Shown: positions 10,997-20,267 of the stretch, piece after piece
Position numbering within the stretch: position 1 is the first letter of the stretch
Layout: the number at the start of each line of letters is the position of its first letter
NCBI GenBank assembly: GCA_001295865.1
Contig: LJHW01000002.1
Span: 372,001-436,000, forward strand
Source: a beta proteobacterium AAP65
Lineage (GTDB): Bacteria > Pseudomonadota > Gammaproteobacteria > Burkholderiales > Burkholderiaceae_C
DNA length: 64,000 nt
Direction of reading: 5' to 3'
Made by a program: the position numbers and the translations under genes
Notes under the pieces: model-generated
Seen by the model: the letters and a program-made list of their open reading frames with translations, nothing else
What the model was told of the DNA's origin: nothing
The model's database searches: none

Positions 10997-13900
10997 GTGA
11001 ACCTGCCCCCCAAGCCGGCCCCGGCCCTGCGCGCGAACCCCCGCGTGCCGCCGCGGCCCATCCCGCCCATCACCTACCCCGAGTCGCTGCCGGTCTCCGG
11101 CCGGCGCGACGAGATCGCGCGCGCCATTCGTGACCACCAGGTGGTCATCGTCTGCGGCGAAACCGGCTCGGGCAAAACGACGCAGCTGCCCAAGATCTGC
11201 CTCGAACTCGGCCGCGGTTTGGGCGCCGGCGGCACCGGCCTCATCGGCCACACGCAGCCGCGCCGCATCGCGGCCAGCAGCGTGGCCAAGCGCATCGCCG
11301 AAGAGCTGAACAGCCCGCTCGGCGACGTGGTGGGCTACAAGGTGCGCTTCCAAGACCGCCTGCAGCCCGGGGCCAGCGTCAAGCTGATGACCGACGGCAT
11401 CCTGCTGGCCGAGACCGAGCGCGACCCGCTGCTGCGCGGCTACGACACGATCATCATCGACGAGGCGCACGAACGCAGCCTCAACATCGATTTCCTGCTG
11501 GGTTACCTGAAGCAGCTGCTGCCGAAGCGGCCCGACCTGAAGGTGGTGGTGACCTCGGCCACCATCGATGCCGAGCGCTTTGCGAACCACTTCGCTGGCA
11601 AGACCGGGCCTGCGCCGGTGATCATGGTCAGCGGTCGGCTCTTTCCGGTGGAGCAGCGCTGGCGGCCCTATGAAGAATCGCGCGAATTCGATCTGGACAA
11701 CGCGATCGCCGAGGCGGTGGACGAACTCTGGCGCGCCGCGCCCGGCGACATCCTCGTCTTCCTGCCGGGTGAGCGTGAGATCCGCGAGGCGGCAGACCAC
11801 CTGCGTCGCCACCTGCTGCAGCACGCCAAGGGCGGCCCCACGCCCGAGGTGCTGCCGCTCTTCGCGCGCCTGAGCCAGCAGGAACAAGACCGCGTGTTCG
11901 AGGCTGGCAACGGCCGGCGCATCGTGCTGGCCACCAACGTGGCCGAGACCTCACTGACGGTGCCGGGCATCCGCTACGTCATCGACGCCGGCACCGCGCG
12001 CGTGAAGCGCTACAGCTGGCGCAACAAGGTCGAGCAGCTGCAGATCGAGGCCATCAGCCAGGCCGCAGCGAGCCAGCGGGCCGGCCGTTGCGGGCGTGTG
12101 GCCAATGGCGTTTGCATCCGCCTGTATGGCGAAGACGATTTCAAGGGCCGGCCGCGTTTCACCGACCCCGAGATCCTGCGCAGCAGCCTGGCGGGTGTGA
12201 TCCTGCGCATGAAGGCGCTGCGCCTGGGCACGGTGGAGAACTTCCCCTTCGTCGAGCCGCCGCCCGGCAAGGCCATCGCCGACGGCTACGCGCTGCTGGC
12301 CGAGTTGGGCGCGGTGGACGACGACAACGAGCTCACGCCCATCGGCGTGGAACTCAGCCGCCTGCCGCTGGACCCGCGGGTGGGCCGCATGATTCTTGAG
12401 GCGCGCAAGCACCAGGCGTTGAGCGAGGTGCTGGTGATCGCCGCCGCGCTCAGCGGGCAAGACGTGCGCGACCGGCCGCAAGACCGCGCGCAGCTGGCCG
12501 ACGAGCGCCACAAGCCCTTTGACGACGAGCGCAGCGAGTTCATGGGCACGCTGAAGCTGTGGAAGTGGATCGAAGAAGGGCGGGGCACGCACGGCCACGC
12601 GCAGCAGCGCGAGGCCAAGGTCGACAGCCACAAGCTGACCAACCGGCAGCAAGAGCAACGCCTGCGCGATGCCTTCATCAGCCCGCGCCGCGTGCGCGAA
12701 TGGCGCGACATCCACAGCCAGCTGCTCACGGTGGTGGCCGAACACGGCTGGCGCCTGAACGATGCGCCGGCCACCTACGAGCAGGTACACCTCTCGCTGC
12801 TGGCGGGCCTGTTGGGCAACATCGGTTGCAAGAGCGACGACGAAGACTGGTACCTCGGCGCGCGCGGCATCAAGTTCTGGCGCCACCCGGGTGTGAACCT
12901 CAGCAAGAAGCCGGGGCGCTGGATCGTCGCGGCCGAACTCGTGGAAACCACGCGCCTCTTCGGCCGCGGTGTGGCGGCCATCGAGCCGCAATGGATACCG
13001 CCCCTGGCTGGCCATCTGCTGAAAACCCAGCTGTTGGAGCCGCACTGGGAGAAGAAGGCTGCCGAGGTGGTGGCGCTGGAGCGTGCCACGCTCTACGGCA
13101 TCGTCATCTACAACAACCGCAAGGTGAACTTCGGGCGCATCGACCCCGTGGCCGCGCGCGAGATCTTCATCCGCGAAGCGCTGGTCGGCGACGAGTGGGA
13201 AACGCGGCTGCCCTTCCTGGCGCACAACCGCAAGCTCATCGCGCAGGTGCAGGAGCTGGAGCACAAGGCGCGCCGGCAAGACGTGCTGGTGGACGACGAG
13301 CTCATCCACGCCTTCTACGACCAGCTCTTGCCCAAAGACGTGTGCAGCGGCGCGGGCCTGGAGCGCTGGTACCGCGAAGAGAGCAAAAAGCAGCCCCAGC
13401 TGCTGCAGCTGACGCGCGAAGAGCTGATGCGCCACGAGGCCGCCGGCATCACCACCGACAGCTTCCCCAAGACCATACGCCTGGGCGGCATCGACTGCAC
13501 GGCCACCTACCTGCACGAACCGGGTGATGCCAAAGACGGCGTGACGGTGGCGGTGCCCATCTACGCGCTGAACCAGGTGAACGACGAACGCTGCGAGTGG
13601 CTGGTGCCCGGCATGCTGCACGCGAAGGTGCTGGCCCTGTGCAAAACGCTGCACCAGCGCCCGCGCTCGCGCCTGGTGCCGCTGCCCGATTACGCGGCCG
13701 AGTTCTGCGAGCTCAGCACTTTCGGCCAAGGCAGCCTGATGGACGTGCTGCTGAAGGCGGTGCGTGAACGCACGCAGATCGCCGTGCAGCGCAACGACTT
13801 CAAGCTGGAGCAGCTGAGCCCGCACCTGTTCATGAACTTCCGCGTGGTCGATGAACACGGCCGGCAGCTCGGCATGGGACGCGACCTCGCGCACCTGAAG

Positions 13901-14923
13901 GCCGAGCTGGGCGGGCTGGCGCGCACGGCTTTCCAGGCCTTGGCCGTGTTGAAGAAGGCGGCGGCGCCCACTGCACCGGTGGCACCGCCGGCACCGGCAT
14001 CGGCATCCGCTGCAAGCCCGGCTTCGCGCGGCGTCACCGCCGCTGTTGCCGCACCGCCCCCGGCGCCGGCTGCCGCCGCGAAACACACCTCCTGGGCCTT
14101 CGGTGAGCTGCCCGAGCTGATGGAAGTGCGGCGCGGCGCGCAGACGCTGATCGGCTTTCCTGCCCTCATCGACAAGGGCCAGCACGTCGAGATCGAGGTC
14201 TTCGACGAGCCCGAGGCCGCCGCCACCCAGCACCGCGCCGGCCTGCGGCGGCTGGTAGCGCTGCAGATCAAGGAGCCGCTGAAGTACCTGGAGAAGAACA
14301 TCCCGGGGCTCACAGCCATGGGCGGTGCCTACATGAGCCTGGGCACGCTGGAAGAGCTGCGCGCACAGATCATCGACCTGGCCGTGGACCGCGCCTTCCT
14401 GGCCGACCCGCTGCCCGCGGACGAACGCAGCTTCAACAACCGCGTGGCCGAAGGCCGCACACGGCTGAACCTCATCGCGGCCGAGGTGGCGCGTCAGGCC
14501 GGCGTGGTGCTGGCCGAACACGCTGCTGCACAGCGCAAGCTGAAAGACAGCAAACCGCCGCGCGAGGTGGCCGACGACATCAGCGGCCAGCTGCAGCGCC
14601 TGGTGGGCAAACGTTTCCTGATGGAGACCGACTGGGCCGCGTTGCAGCACCTGCCGCGTTACCTGAAGGCCGTGGTGCTGCGCCTGGACAAGCTGCGCGC
14701 CGACCCCGCGCGCGACGCCACCCGCCTGGCCGAGCTGCGCCCGCTGCAGCAGCGCTGGCAGCGCAAGCTGGCCGACCTGCGCGGCGCGCCGCACGCACGG
14801 CTGGAAGAGTACCGCTGGCTGCTGGAAGAGCTGCGCGTGAGCCTCTTCGCGCAAGAGCTGCGCACGCCGCAGCCCGTCAGCGTGAAGCGGCTGGACAAGG
14901 CCTGGGCGCAGATCGAGGTTTGA
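10997..14923 (+). CDS. hrpA: ATP-dependent RNA helicase HrpA (DEAH-box)
   Basis: Large DEAH-box helicase; HrpA in other proteobacteria acts on mRNA and on stalled ribosomes. The 1,308-residue protein starts at GTG. Walker A is GETGSGKT (residues 54-61), motif II is IIIDEAHERS, motif III is VVTSATIDAERF, and motif VI is QRAGRCGR. The helicase-associated and OB-fold regions follow, and the C-terminal ~600 residues form the DUF3418-type region found only in HrpA. An Ala/Pro-rich linker lies at about residues 985-1035 inside that region. Length matches the ~1,300 residues of the family, which separates it from the shorter HrpB. Confidence 0.97.
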   Translation: MNLPPKPAPALRANPRVPPRPIPPITYPESLPVSGRRDEIARAIRDHQVVIVCGETGSGKTTQLPKICLELGRGLGAGGTGLIGHTQPRRIAASSVAKRIAEELNSPLGDVVGYKVRFQDRLQPGASVKLMTDGILLAETERDPLLRGYDTIIIDEAHERSLNIDFLLGYLKQLLPKRPDLKVVVTSATIDAERFANHFAGKTGPAPVIMVSGRLFPVEQRWRPYEESREFDLDNAIAEAVDELWRAAPGDILVFLPGEREIREAADHLRRHLLQHAKGGPTPEVLPLFARLSQQEQDRVFEAGNGRRIVLATNVAETSLTVPGIRYVIDAGTARVKRYSWRNKVEQLQIEAISQAAASQRAGRCGRVANGVCIRLYGEDDFKGRPRFTDPEILRSSLAGVILRMKALRLGTVENFPFVEPPPGKAIADGYALLAELGAVDDDNELTPIGVELSRLPLDPRVGRMILEARKHQALSEVLVIAAALSGQDVRDRPQDRAQLADERHKPFDDERSEFMGTLKLWKWIEEGRGTHGHAQQREAKVDSHKLTNRQQEQRLRDAFISPRRVREWRDIHSQLLTVVAEHGWRLNDAPATYEQVHLSLLAGLLGNIGCKSDDEDWYLGARGIKFWRHPGVNLSKKPGRWIVAAELVETTRLFGRGVAAIEPQWIPPLAGHLLKTQLLEPHWEKKAAEVVALERATLYGIVIYNNRKVNFGRIDPVAAREIFIREALVGDEWETRLPFLAHNRKLIAQVQELEHKARRQDVLVDDELIHAFYDQLLPKDVCSGAGLERWYREESKKQPQLLQLTREELMRHEAAGITTDSFPKTIRLGGIDCTATYLHEPGDAKDGVTVAVPIYALNQVNDERCEWLVPGMLHAKVLALCKTLHQRPRSRLVPLPDYAAEFCELSTFGQGSLMDVLLKAVRERTQIAVQRNDFKLEQLSPHLFMNFRVVDEHGRQLGMGRDLAHLKAELGGLARTAFQALAVLKKAAAPTAPVAPPAPASASAASPASRGVTAAVAAPPPAPAAAAKHTSWAFGELPELMEVRRGAQTLIGFPALIDKGQHVEIEVFDEPEAAATQHRAGLRRLVALQIKEPLKYLEKNIPGLTAMGGAYMSLGTLEELRAQIIDLAVDRAFLADPLPADERSFNNRVAEGRTRLNLIAAEVARQAGVVLAEHAAAQRKLKDSKPPREVADDISGQLQRLVGKRFLMETDWAALQHLPRYLKAVVLRLDKLRADPARDATRLAELRPLQQRWQRKLADLRGAPHARLEEYRWLLEELRVSLFAQELRTPQPVSVKRLDKAWAQIEV

Positions 14924-14940
14924 CCGCCGGCCTGCGGCGG
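14924..14940 (+). terminator. short GC stem-loop after hrpA (possible terminator, no T-run)
   Basis: CCGCC at 14924-14928 can pair with GGCGG at 14936-14940, beginning immediately after the hrpA stop. No run of T follows, so it is at best a weak or Rho-assisted terminator. Confidence 0.25.
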
Positions 14941-14974
14941 CATTGCCGTGGTTTTGCGCAAGGTCAAAGCGTTC

Positions 14975-14989
14975 TGCGAATCATTCGCA
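14975..14989. promoter_or_regulatory. Fur-type operator upstream of the iron-binding protein gene
   Basis: TGCGAATCATTCGCA is a perfect 7-1-7 inverted repeat, the geometry of the Fur consensus (TGATAAT-n-ATTATCA), matching it at the flanking TG, the central AAT-n-ATT and the terminal CA. It sits 48 bases before the start of a periplasmic ferric-iron-binding protein and overlaps a probable promoter (TAACAT follows at 14991). The sequence match is seen directly; Fur control is inferred from it and from the gene downstream. Confidence 0.7.
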
Positions 14990-15037
14990 TTAACATACGC
15001 GTCTTCTCAGGCTCTGGCGGCGCTGCCGCACCCGACC

Positions 15038-16084
15038 ATGTCCTTCGCCCGTTCCTTCTTCCGTCTGGCCGCCGCCGCGCTGGCCGTGGCCGCCCTGGTG
15101 CCTGCTGCGCAGGCGCAAGACAAGGTGCTCAACCTCTACAGCGCCCGCCACTACCAGACCGACGAAGCGCTCTACGCCGATTTCACCAAAGCCACCGGCG
15201 TGCGCATCAACCGCGTGGAGGCCGACGACGCCGGCATCCTGGCGCGCTTGAAGGCCGAAGGCTCGGCCAGCCCGGCCGACGTCATCCTCTTGGTGGATGC
15301 CGCGCGCCTGTGGCGCGGTGAGCAGGAAGGGCTGTTCCAGCCCGTGAAGTCGGCGGTGCTCGAGCAGCGCATCCCGGCGCAGTTCCGCGGGGGCGCCAGC
15401 GCGCAAGGCGCGCAGTGGTTCGGCATCTCCACCCGCGGCCGCGTGGTGGTGTACGACAAGGCCCGGCTGAAGGCCAGCGATGTCGACACCTACGAAAAGC
15501 TCGCTGCTCCGGCGCTGAAGGGCCAGCTTTGCGTGCGCAGCGGCTCGCACCCCTACAACCTCAGCCTCTTCGGCAGCATGCTCGAGCACCTGGGTGCGGC
15601 CGGCACCGAGGCCTGGCTCAAGGGCCTGGTGGCGAACATGGCGCGGCAGCCCAAGGGCGGCGACACCGACCAGATCCGCGGCGTGGCCAGCGGTGAGTGC
15701 GGCGTGGCCATCACCAACACCTACTACTTCGCGCGCCTGGCGCGCTCGAACAAGCCCGAAGACCGCGCGGTGGTCGAGAAGGTGGGCCTGATGTTCCCCA
15801 ACCAGGCCAGCTGGGGCACGCACGTCAACATCGCTGGTGCGGCGGTGGCCAAGAACGCCAAGAACCGCGAGGCCGCGGTGCAGTTCCTCGAGTACCTGGC
15901 CAGCGACAGCGCCCAGCGCTACTTCGCCGATGGCAACAACGAGTACCCGGTGGTGGCCTCGGTGCCGGCCAACGCGGCGCTCACGGCGCTGGGCCGCTTC
16001 AAGGCCGAGACGGTGCCCATCGCCAAGGTCGGTGCCAACACGGCGCAGGTGCAGCAGATGCTCGACCGCGTCGGTTTCAAGTGA
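15038..16084 (+). CDS. periplasmic iron(III) ABC transporter substrate-binding protein (FbpA/FutA family)
   Basis: Captures ferric iron in the periplasm for an ABC importer. The 348-residue protein has a signal peptide (MSFARSFFRLAAAALAVAAL, cleavage after AQA) and then KVLNLYSARHYQTDEALY, the first strand and iron-site histidine (H38) of the family. The tandem tyrosines that coordinate iron appear as NTYYFARL (Y229, Y230), as in FbpA-type transferrins. The ATG at 15038 is chosen because it opens the signal peptide. A Fur-type palindrome lies 48 bases upstream. No permease or ATPase gene is adjacent, so the membrane components must be encoded elsewhere. Confidence 0.92.
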   Translation: MSFARSFFRLAAAALAVAALVPAAQAQDKVLNLYSARHYQTDEALYADFTKATGVRINRVEADDAGILARLKAEGSASPADVILLVDAARLWRGEQEGLFQPVKSAVLEQRIPAQFRGGASAQGAQWFGISTRGRVVVYDKARLKASDVDTYEKLAAPALKGQLCVRSGSHPYNLSLFGSMLEHLGAAGTEAWLKGLVANMARQPKGGDTDQIRGVASGECGVAITNTYYFARLARSNKPEDRAVVEKVGLMFPNQASWGTHVNIAGAAVAKNAKNREAAVQFLEYLASDSAQRYFADGNNEYPVVASVPANAALTALGRFKAETVPIAKVGANTAQVQQMLDRVGFK

Positions 16085-16097
16085 CCGCCGGCTGAAG

Positions 16098-16116
16098 GCC
16101 CGCCGGTCGGGCGGGC
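16098..16116 (+). terminator. 7-bp GC stem-loop after the iron-binding protein gene
   Basis: GCCCGCC pairs perfectly with GGCGGGC across the 5-base loop GGTCG, 13 bases after the stop codon. No T-run follows, so function as an intrinsic terminator is uncertain, though position and perfection of the stem favour a transcript-end structure. Confidence 0.4.
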
Positions 16117-16167
16117 GGTGGCAGCCACTATCCTCGCGTCGTCACGATCGACAAGAGGAGGACGACG

Positions 16168-18195
16168 ATGACACGCACTGCCACCTTCGTGGCCGGCCAG
16201 GCCCTGGGCCTGCTGGTCTGGGCCTGCACCAGCTTCGGCGCCGCCTTCGCCCAGGCGCCGGCCACCCCGCCGGCCGCCGCCGAACTGCCGCCGCCCGACC
16301 TGTTCTTCGAACGGCCGGAGATCGGCGAAACCAAACTTTCGCCCTCGGGCCGCTGGCTCGCGCTGGGTTCGCGCGCCGGCGGCTCGCGCACCGCGCTGGT
16401 CATCGTCGACCTGCAGACCTGGAAGCCGCTGGGCGTGGCCGCGCGCATGCGCGACGCCGACATCTCCGAATTCCATTGGGTCAACGACGAGGTGCTGGTC
16501 TTCAGCGTCACCGACAGCCAGGCCGGTGGCGGCGACCAGCGTTTCGGCGCCGGGCTCTTCAGCGTCAACCGCAACGGCCAGGGCCTGCGCGAGCTTATCC
16601 GCACGCAGTGGGAACAAGAGGCCAGCAGCGGCCGCTTGCCGTCGCGCGCGCTGTCGCCGCGCCACAGCCTGCTGCACGTGCCCTCGGGCGACGGTGAGGA
16701 GGTGGTGGTCGGCGAAAACCTCTACACCGAAGCTGGCCAACCCCAGGGCATGCTGGCCAAGCGCCTGAACGTGCTCACGGGGCGCGCCACCAACCTCTCG
16801 CAAGGTCTGCCGCCGCACGTCGACGAGTGGTGGTTCGAACCCGACGGCCAGCCGCGCGCGGTGATGTCGCGCCACCAGGGCCGCAGCCGCTTCTTCTGGC
16901 GCGACGCCGGCCAGGCGCAGTGGCGGCAACTCATGGATGCGCCGAGTTTCGAGTTGCCCTGGGCGCCGCGTTTTGTCGATGCCGACGGCGCCTTGTGGGT
17001 CGCACGCAGCGCCGGTGCCGAAGGGCGCGCGCAGTTGACGCGTTTCAATTTTCAGACGGGCGCGCCCCAGGCCGAGCCCGTGCTCGACACGCCGGGCTTC
17101 GACTTCACCGGCGAACTTGTCACCGAAGGCGACGGCGGCAAGGCCCTGGGCCTGCGTGTCACCACCGACGCGCAGACCACGGTGTGGTTCGACGCCGGCA
17201 TGGCCGCGGTGCAGGCCGAACTCGACCAGCGCTTGCCGGGCCTCATCAACCGCCTCAACTGCCGCCCCTGCACTGGCCCCGAGACGACGGTGCTGGTGCG
17301 CAGCTTCTCCGACCGCCACCCGGGTCAGATCGGCGTCTACTGGCCGGCGCAGAAGCGCTTCCGCGTGCTGGGTGCGGTGCGCCCGCGTGTGGAGCCGGCG
17401 CGCATGGCCACCACCGATTTCCACCGCGTCAAAGCCCGCGACGGGCTCGAATTCCCGGTGTGGGTTACACGCCCTGCCGGCGCCCAGGGCGCCTTGCCGG
17501 CGGTGGTGCTGGTGCACGGAGGCCCCTGGCTGCGCGGGCGCCATTGGGAGTGGGACGCCTACCCGCAGTTCCTGGCCTCGCGCGGCTACGTCGTCATCGA
17601 GCCCGAGTACCGCGGCAGCACGGGTTACGGCCAGCGCCTGTACCGCGCCGGCTGGAAGCAGTTCGGTCAGGCCATGCAGGACGACATCGCCGATGCGCTC
17701 TTGTGGGCCGTCAAAAGCGGGCAGGTGGACGGCCGGCGCGTGTGCATCGCCGGCGCCAGCCATGGCGGTTACTCCACGCTGATGGGCCTGATTCGCCACC
17801 CCGAGCTGTACCGCTGTGGTGCCGCCTGGGTGGCCCCGAGCGACCCGCGGGTGCGCTACGAATGGCGTGCCGACAGCGACCTGGACGACGAGTCGCGCCA
17901 GTTTTCGCTGCCGGTGCTGGTGGGCGACCGCGTGAAAGATGCCGCCATGCTCGACGCCGTGAGCCCGGTGCTGCATGCCGACAAGCTGCGCGCACCGCTG
18001 CTGCTGGGCTATGGGGGCGAAGACCGCCGCGTGCCACTGGTGCACGGCGAGCGCATGCGCGAAGCCCTGCGCAAGGCCGGCCGCGAACCCGAATACGTGG
18101 TCTACCTCGACGAAGGCCACAGCTGGGTGAAGCTGGACACCCAGGTCGATTTCGCGCAACGGCTTGAGCGTTTCCTGGCCCTCCACCTCAAGTAA
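16168..18195 (+). CDS. S9 family (prolyl oligopeptidase-like) serine peptidase, exported
   Basis: Predicted periplasmic peptidase of the acylaminoacyl/dipeptidyl-peptidase type. A signal peptide (cleavage near AFAQ-A) is followed by a beta-propeller-like region (about residues 45-400) starting LSPSGRWLAL, then an alpha/beta hydrolase domain. That domain has VLVHGGPW for the oxyanion region, nucleophile S531 in GASHGGYS, D619 in GGEDRRVP and H651 in DEGHSW, so the triad is complete. The ATG is preceded by a strong AGGAGG. Length 675 residues is normal for the family. It may release dipeptides from exported proteins, but the substrate is not readable. Confidence 0.9.
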   Translation: MTRTATFVAGQALGLLVWACTSFGAAFAQAPATPPAAAELPPPDLFFERPEIGETKLSPSGRWLALGSRAGGSRTALVIVDLQTWKPLGVAARMRDADISEFHWVNDEVLVFSVTDSQAGGGDQRFGAGLFSVNRNGQGLRELIRTQWEQEASSGRLPSRALSPRHSLLHVPSGDGEEVVVGENLYTEAGQPQGMLAKRLNVLTGRATNLSQGLPPHVDEWWFEPDGQPRAVMSRHQGRSRFFWRDAGQAQWRQLMDAPSFELPWAPRFVDADGALWVARSAGAEGRAQLTRFNFQTGAPQAEPVLDTPGFDFTGELVTEGDGGKALGLRVTTDAQTTVWFDAGMAAVQAELDQRLPGLINRLNCRPCTGPETTVLVRSFSDRHPGQIGVYWPAQKRFRVLGAVRPRVEPARMATTDFHRVKARDGLEFPVWVTRPAGAQGALPAVVLVHGGPWLRGRHWEWDAYPQFLASRGYVVIEPEYRGSTGYGQRLYRAGWKQFGQAMQDDIADALLWAVKSGQVDGRRVCIAGASHGGYSTLMGLIRHPELYRCGAAWVAPSDPRVRYEWRADSDLDDESRQFSLPVLVGDRVKDAAMLDAVSPVLHADKLRAPLLLGYGGEDRRVPLVHGERMREALRKAGREPEYVVYLDEGHSWVKLDTQVDFAQRLERFLALHLK

Positions 18196-18200
18196 GGGGA

Positions 18201-18216
18201 GACCCTGGGGCGGGTC
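18201..18216 (+). terminator. weak stem-loop after the S9 peptidase gene
   Basis: GACCC (18201-18205) can pair with GGGTC (18212-18216) six bases after the stop. The stem is short and no T-run follows. Confidence 0.2.
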
Positions 18217-18320
18217 CGGGCACGCTCCCTAGAATGTCAGATTGCGTCGGCTTCGACAGACCACCCCAGGGTCGAAGCTGGACTGTCGGCCACCCGCCTT
18301 GATACGTCCCGGAGGACCTC

Positions 18321-19394
18321 GTGACCTTGCGTTCTGCCTTGCTGCTTGGCGTTCTCCTCCTCGGTACCGGGGTTGCGCACAGCCAGACGCAGCCAGCGTC
18401 TGCAGCCGCCAAGACCGAGCCGGCCAAGGCCGAGCCCGCCAAACCTGAAGCCGCCAAAGCCGCAGACGCCGAAGCCGCTGCTGCGATGGCCCGGGCGCAG
18501 CGCATGGCGGCCAACCCGCTGAAGGTGATCATGAACGCCAGCCGCATCCGCCGGCGGGTGGGCGAGGCTGAGGTGCCGCCTGTCGCGCCCGAAGTGGTGC
18601 GGCCCGTGGCCCGTGCCGTGGCTGCCCCGGGCGCCGGGGCTTCCCGTTCGCTGGGTGCTCCCGCGGCGCCTGCCGCACCAGCCGCGGCGGCCGGGGCGCT
18701 GGCCAGCGGCGGCGCGGCCACCCCGGCCCGTGCAACACCCAATGCAGCAGCCTTGGCGGCGGCGGTGCTTGCCGAGCGGGCGGCGGCGGCGCAGACGGCG
18801 CAGCCTTCCGTCACGGCGGCAGCCTCGGCACCGGCGACCGCGGCTCTCGTCGCCACCGGCCAGCCGGCTTCCACGGGGCTGCCCGGCGCTGCGGCAAGTT
18901 CCACGGCGGCGGCATTGCCCGAGGCTGCGGTGCCTGCCACCGGCAGCGTGCCCGCGGTTGTTGCCGCACCCACAACCGCGCCGGCGCCGGTTTTGACGGC
19001 CGCCTCGGCACCTGTGGCCCCGGTGGTGGCTGCGCTGCCCCCGGTCACCGAGCCTGCTGCAGCCCCGGCGTCGCGCAGTGCGGCCGCAGCGGCGCCACCG
19101 CGCGCCGAAGCCAGCGCAGGGGCCAACACCGCCACTGCCGTGGTGGCCCAGCCCAAGCTGATCAACATGGTGGAGCCTGACATCCCGGCCCGCGTGCTGA
19201 TCGACGGGCCGCGTGTCACCGAGGTCATGGCCGATCTTTTCCTGCGCGACGACGGCACCGTGATCTCGGTGTCGCTGGTGTCTTCGGTGCCGCGCAGCTG
19301 GCACCGCTACGTCATCTCGGCCCTCGAGCGCTGGCGCTTCGAGCCGCTGCCCGAGGCGCGTGTGCACCGCGTGCAGCTGGTCTTCGGCGAATAA
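18321..19394 (+). CDS. exported Ala/Pro-rich protein with TonB-like C-terminal domain
   Basis: A 357-residue protein beginning at GTG with GGAGG 5 bases upstream. The N-terminus is a cleavable signal peptide (MTLRSALLLGVLLLGTGVAHS) rather than the uncleaved anchor of classical TonB. A long low-complexity stretch of Ala, Pro, Thr and Val occupies about residues 25-275. The last ~80 residues resemble the TonB C-terminal fold: DLFLRDDGTVISVSLVSS, then a helix and ALERWRFEPLPEARVHRV, like the ...AAL.A...WRF.P... signature. The usual YP.xAR..G..G start of the fold is not obvious. No exbB or exbD lies nearby. It may span the periplasm or act as a soluble partner; function unknown. Confidence 0.75.
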   Translation: MTLRSALLLGVLLLGTGVAHSQTQPASAAAKTEPAKAEPAKPEAAKAADAEAAAAMARAQRMAANPLKVIMNASRIRRRVGEAEVPPVAPEVVRPVARAVAAPGAGASRSLGAPAAPAAPAAAAGALASGGAATPARATPNAAALAAAVLAERAAAAQTAQPSVTAAASAPATAALVATGQPASTGLPGAAASSTAAALPEAAVPATGSVPAVVAAPTTAPAPVLTAASAPVAPVVAALPPVTEPAAAPASRSAAAAAPPRAEASAGANTATAVVAQPKLINMVEPDIPARVLIDGPRVTEVMADLFLRDDGTVISVSLVSSVPRSWHRYVISALERWRFEPLPEARVHRVQLVFGE

Positions 19395-19404
19395 GGCCTG
19401 CGCG

Positions 19405-19426
19405 GGCGCTCGGCAGGCGCTCGGCA
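19405..19426. repeat. tandem 11-mer in the convergent spacer
   Basis: GGCGCTCGGCA occurs twice head to tail in the 37-base spacer between the TonB-like gene and serB. GCCTG at 19396-19400 can also pair with CAGGC at 19414-19418, so the spacer may act as a weak bidirectional terminator. Confidence 0.4.
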
Positions 19427-19431
19427 GGCGT

Positions 19432-20172
19432 TCAGGGCTGCAGCACTGCCAGTGCGCGGTCCATGCCGCCGGCCGTGATGGCGATGTTCGCCTGGGCCTG
19501 CACCTTGGGCTTGGCGTGGAAAGCGAGGGCGCAGCCCGCCGCGCCCATCATCGGCAGGTCGTTGGCGCCGTCGCCCACCGCCAGGGTCTGCGTCGGGCTG
19601 ATGCCCATCAGCTCGGCCACTTCCAGCAACACGCGGCGCTTTTCTGCGCCGTCCACCACCGTGCCCCAGGGGCGCGGCACCAGCTCGCCGGTCAGGCGGC
19701 CGTCTTCCACCTGCAGCACGTTGGCGCGCGAAAAATCCAGGCCCAGGCGCTGCTGCACCCGTTCGCTGAAAAAAGTGAAGCCGCCACTGACCAGCAGCGT
19801 CTTCAGGCCGGCAGCGCGGCAGGCCTGCACGAAGGTCTCAACGCCGGGGTTGAACTGCAGGCGCTGCGTGTAGACCTCTTCCAGCGCCTGCACCGGCACG
19901 CCGCGCAGCAAGGCCAGGCGGCGGCGCAGGCTCTCGGAGAAATCGGTGATCTCGCCGCGCATCGCAGCTTCGGTGATGGCCGCGACCTCGGCCTTGCGGC
20001 CCGCCGCCGCCGCGATCTCGTCGATGCACTCGATGTTGATCAGCGTGCTGTCCATGTCGAAGGCGACGAGCCGGAAGTCGCGCAGGCGCAGTGGCAGCGA
20101 CAGGCCGCGCACCCAAAGGCCGGGTTCCAGTTCGGTGGCGGGCGAGGCAGGGGTGGGGGTGTGGGCTGACAT
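19432..20172 (-). CDS. serB: phosphoserine phosphatase SerB
   Basis: Last step of serine biosynthesis: hydrolysis of O-phosphoserine. The 246-residue HAD-family enzyme has the nucleophile motif FDMDSTLINIE (D39, D41), the cap region with ECIDEIAAAAGRK and the substrate-contacting RGEITDFSESLRRR, motif II LVSGGFTFF and motif III VGDGANDLPMMGAAG. There is an N-terminal extension of about 30 residues with a partial strand but no full ACT domain, so it is the short form. It converges on the TonB-like gene and is divergent from the YciI-like gene at 20268. Confidence 0.96.
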   Translation of the reverse strand: MSAHTPTPASPATELEPGLWVRGLSLPLRLRDFRLVAFDMDSTLINIECIDEIAAAAGRKAEVAAITEAAMRGEITDFSESLRRRLALLRGVPVQALEEVYTQRLQFNPGVETFVQACRAAGLKTLLVSGGFTFFSERVQQRLGLDFSRANVLQVEDGRLTGELVPRPWGTVVDGAEKRRVLLEVAELMGISPTQTLAVGDGANDLPMMGAAGCALAFHAKPKVQAQANIAITAGGMDRALAVLQP

Positions 20173-20267
20173 GACGCCGCGATGCTAGTGGATGGACTGC
20201 GGGCGCCGGCCCGCTGCGCGCTATCGTCTCGGCCCAACGACACAGTGCTTCACCCCGAGCCCGCACC

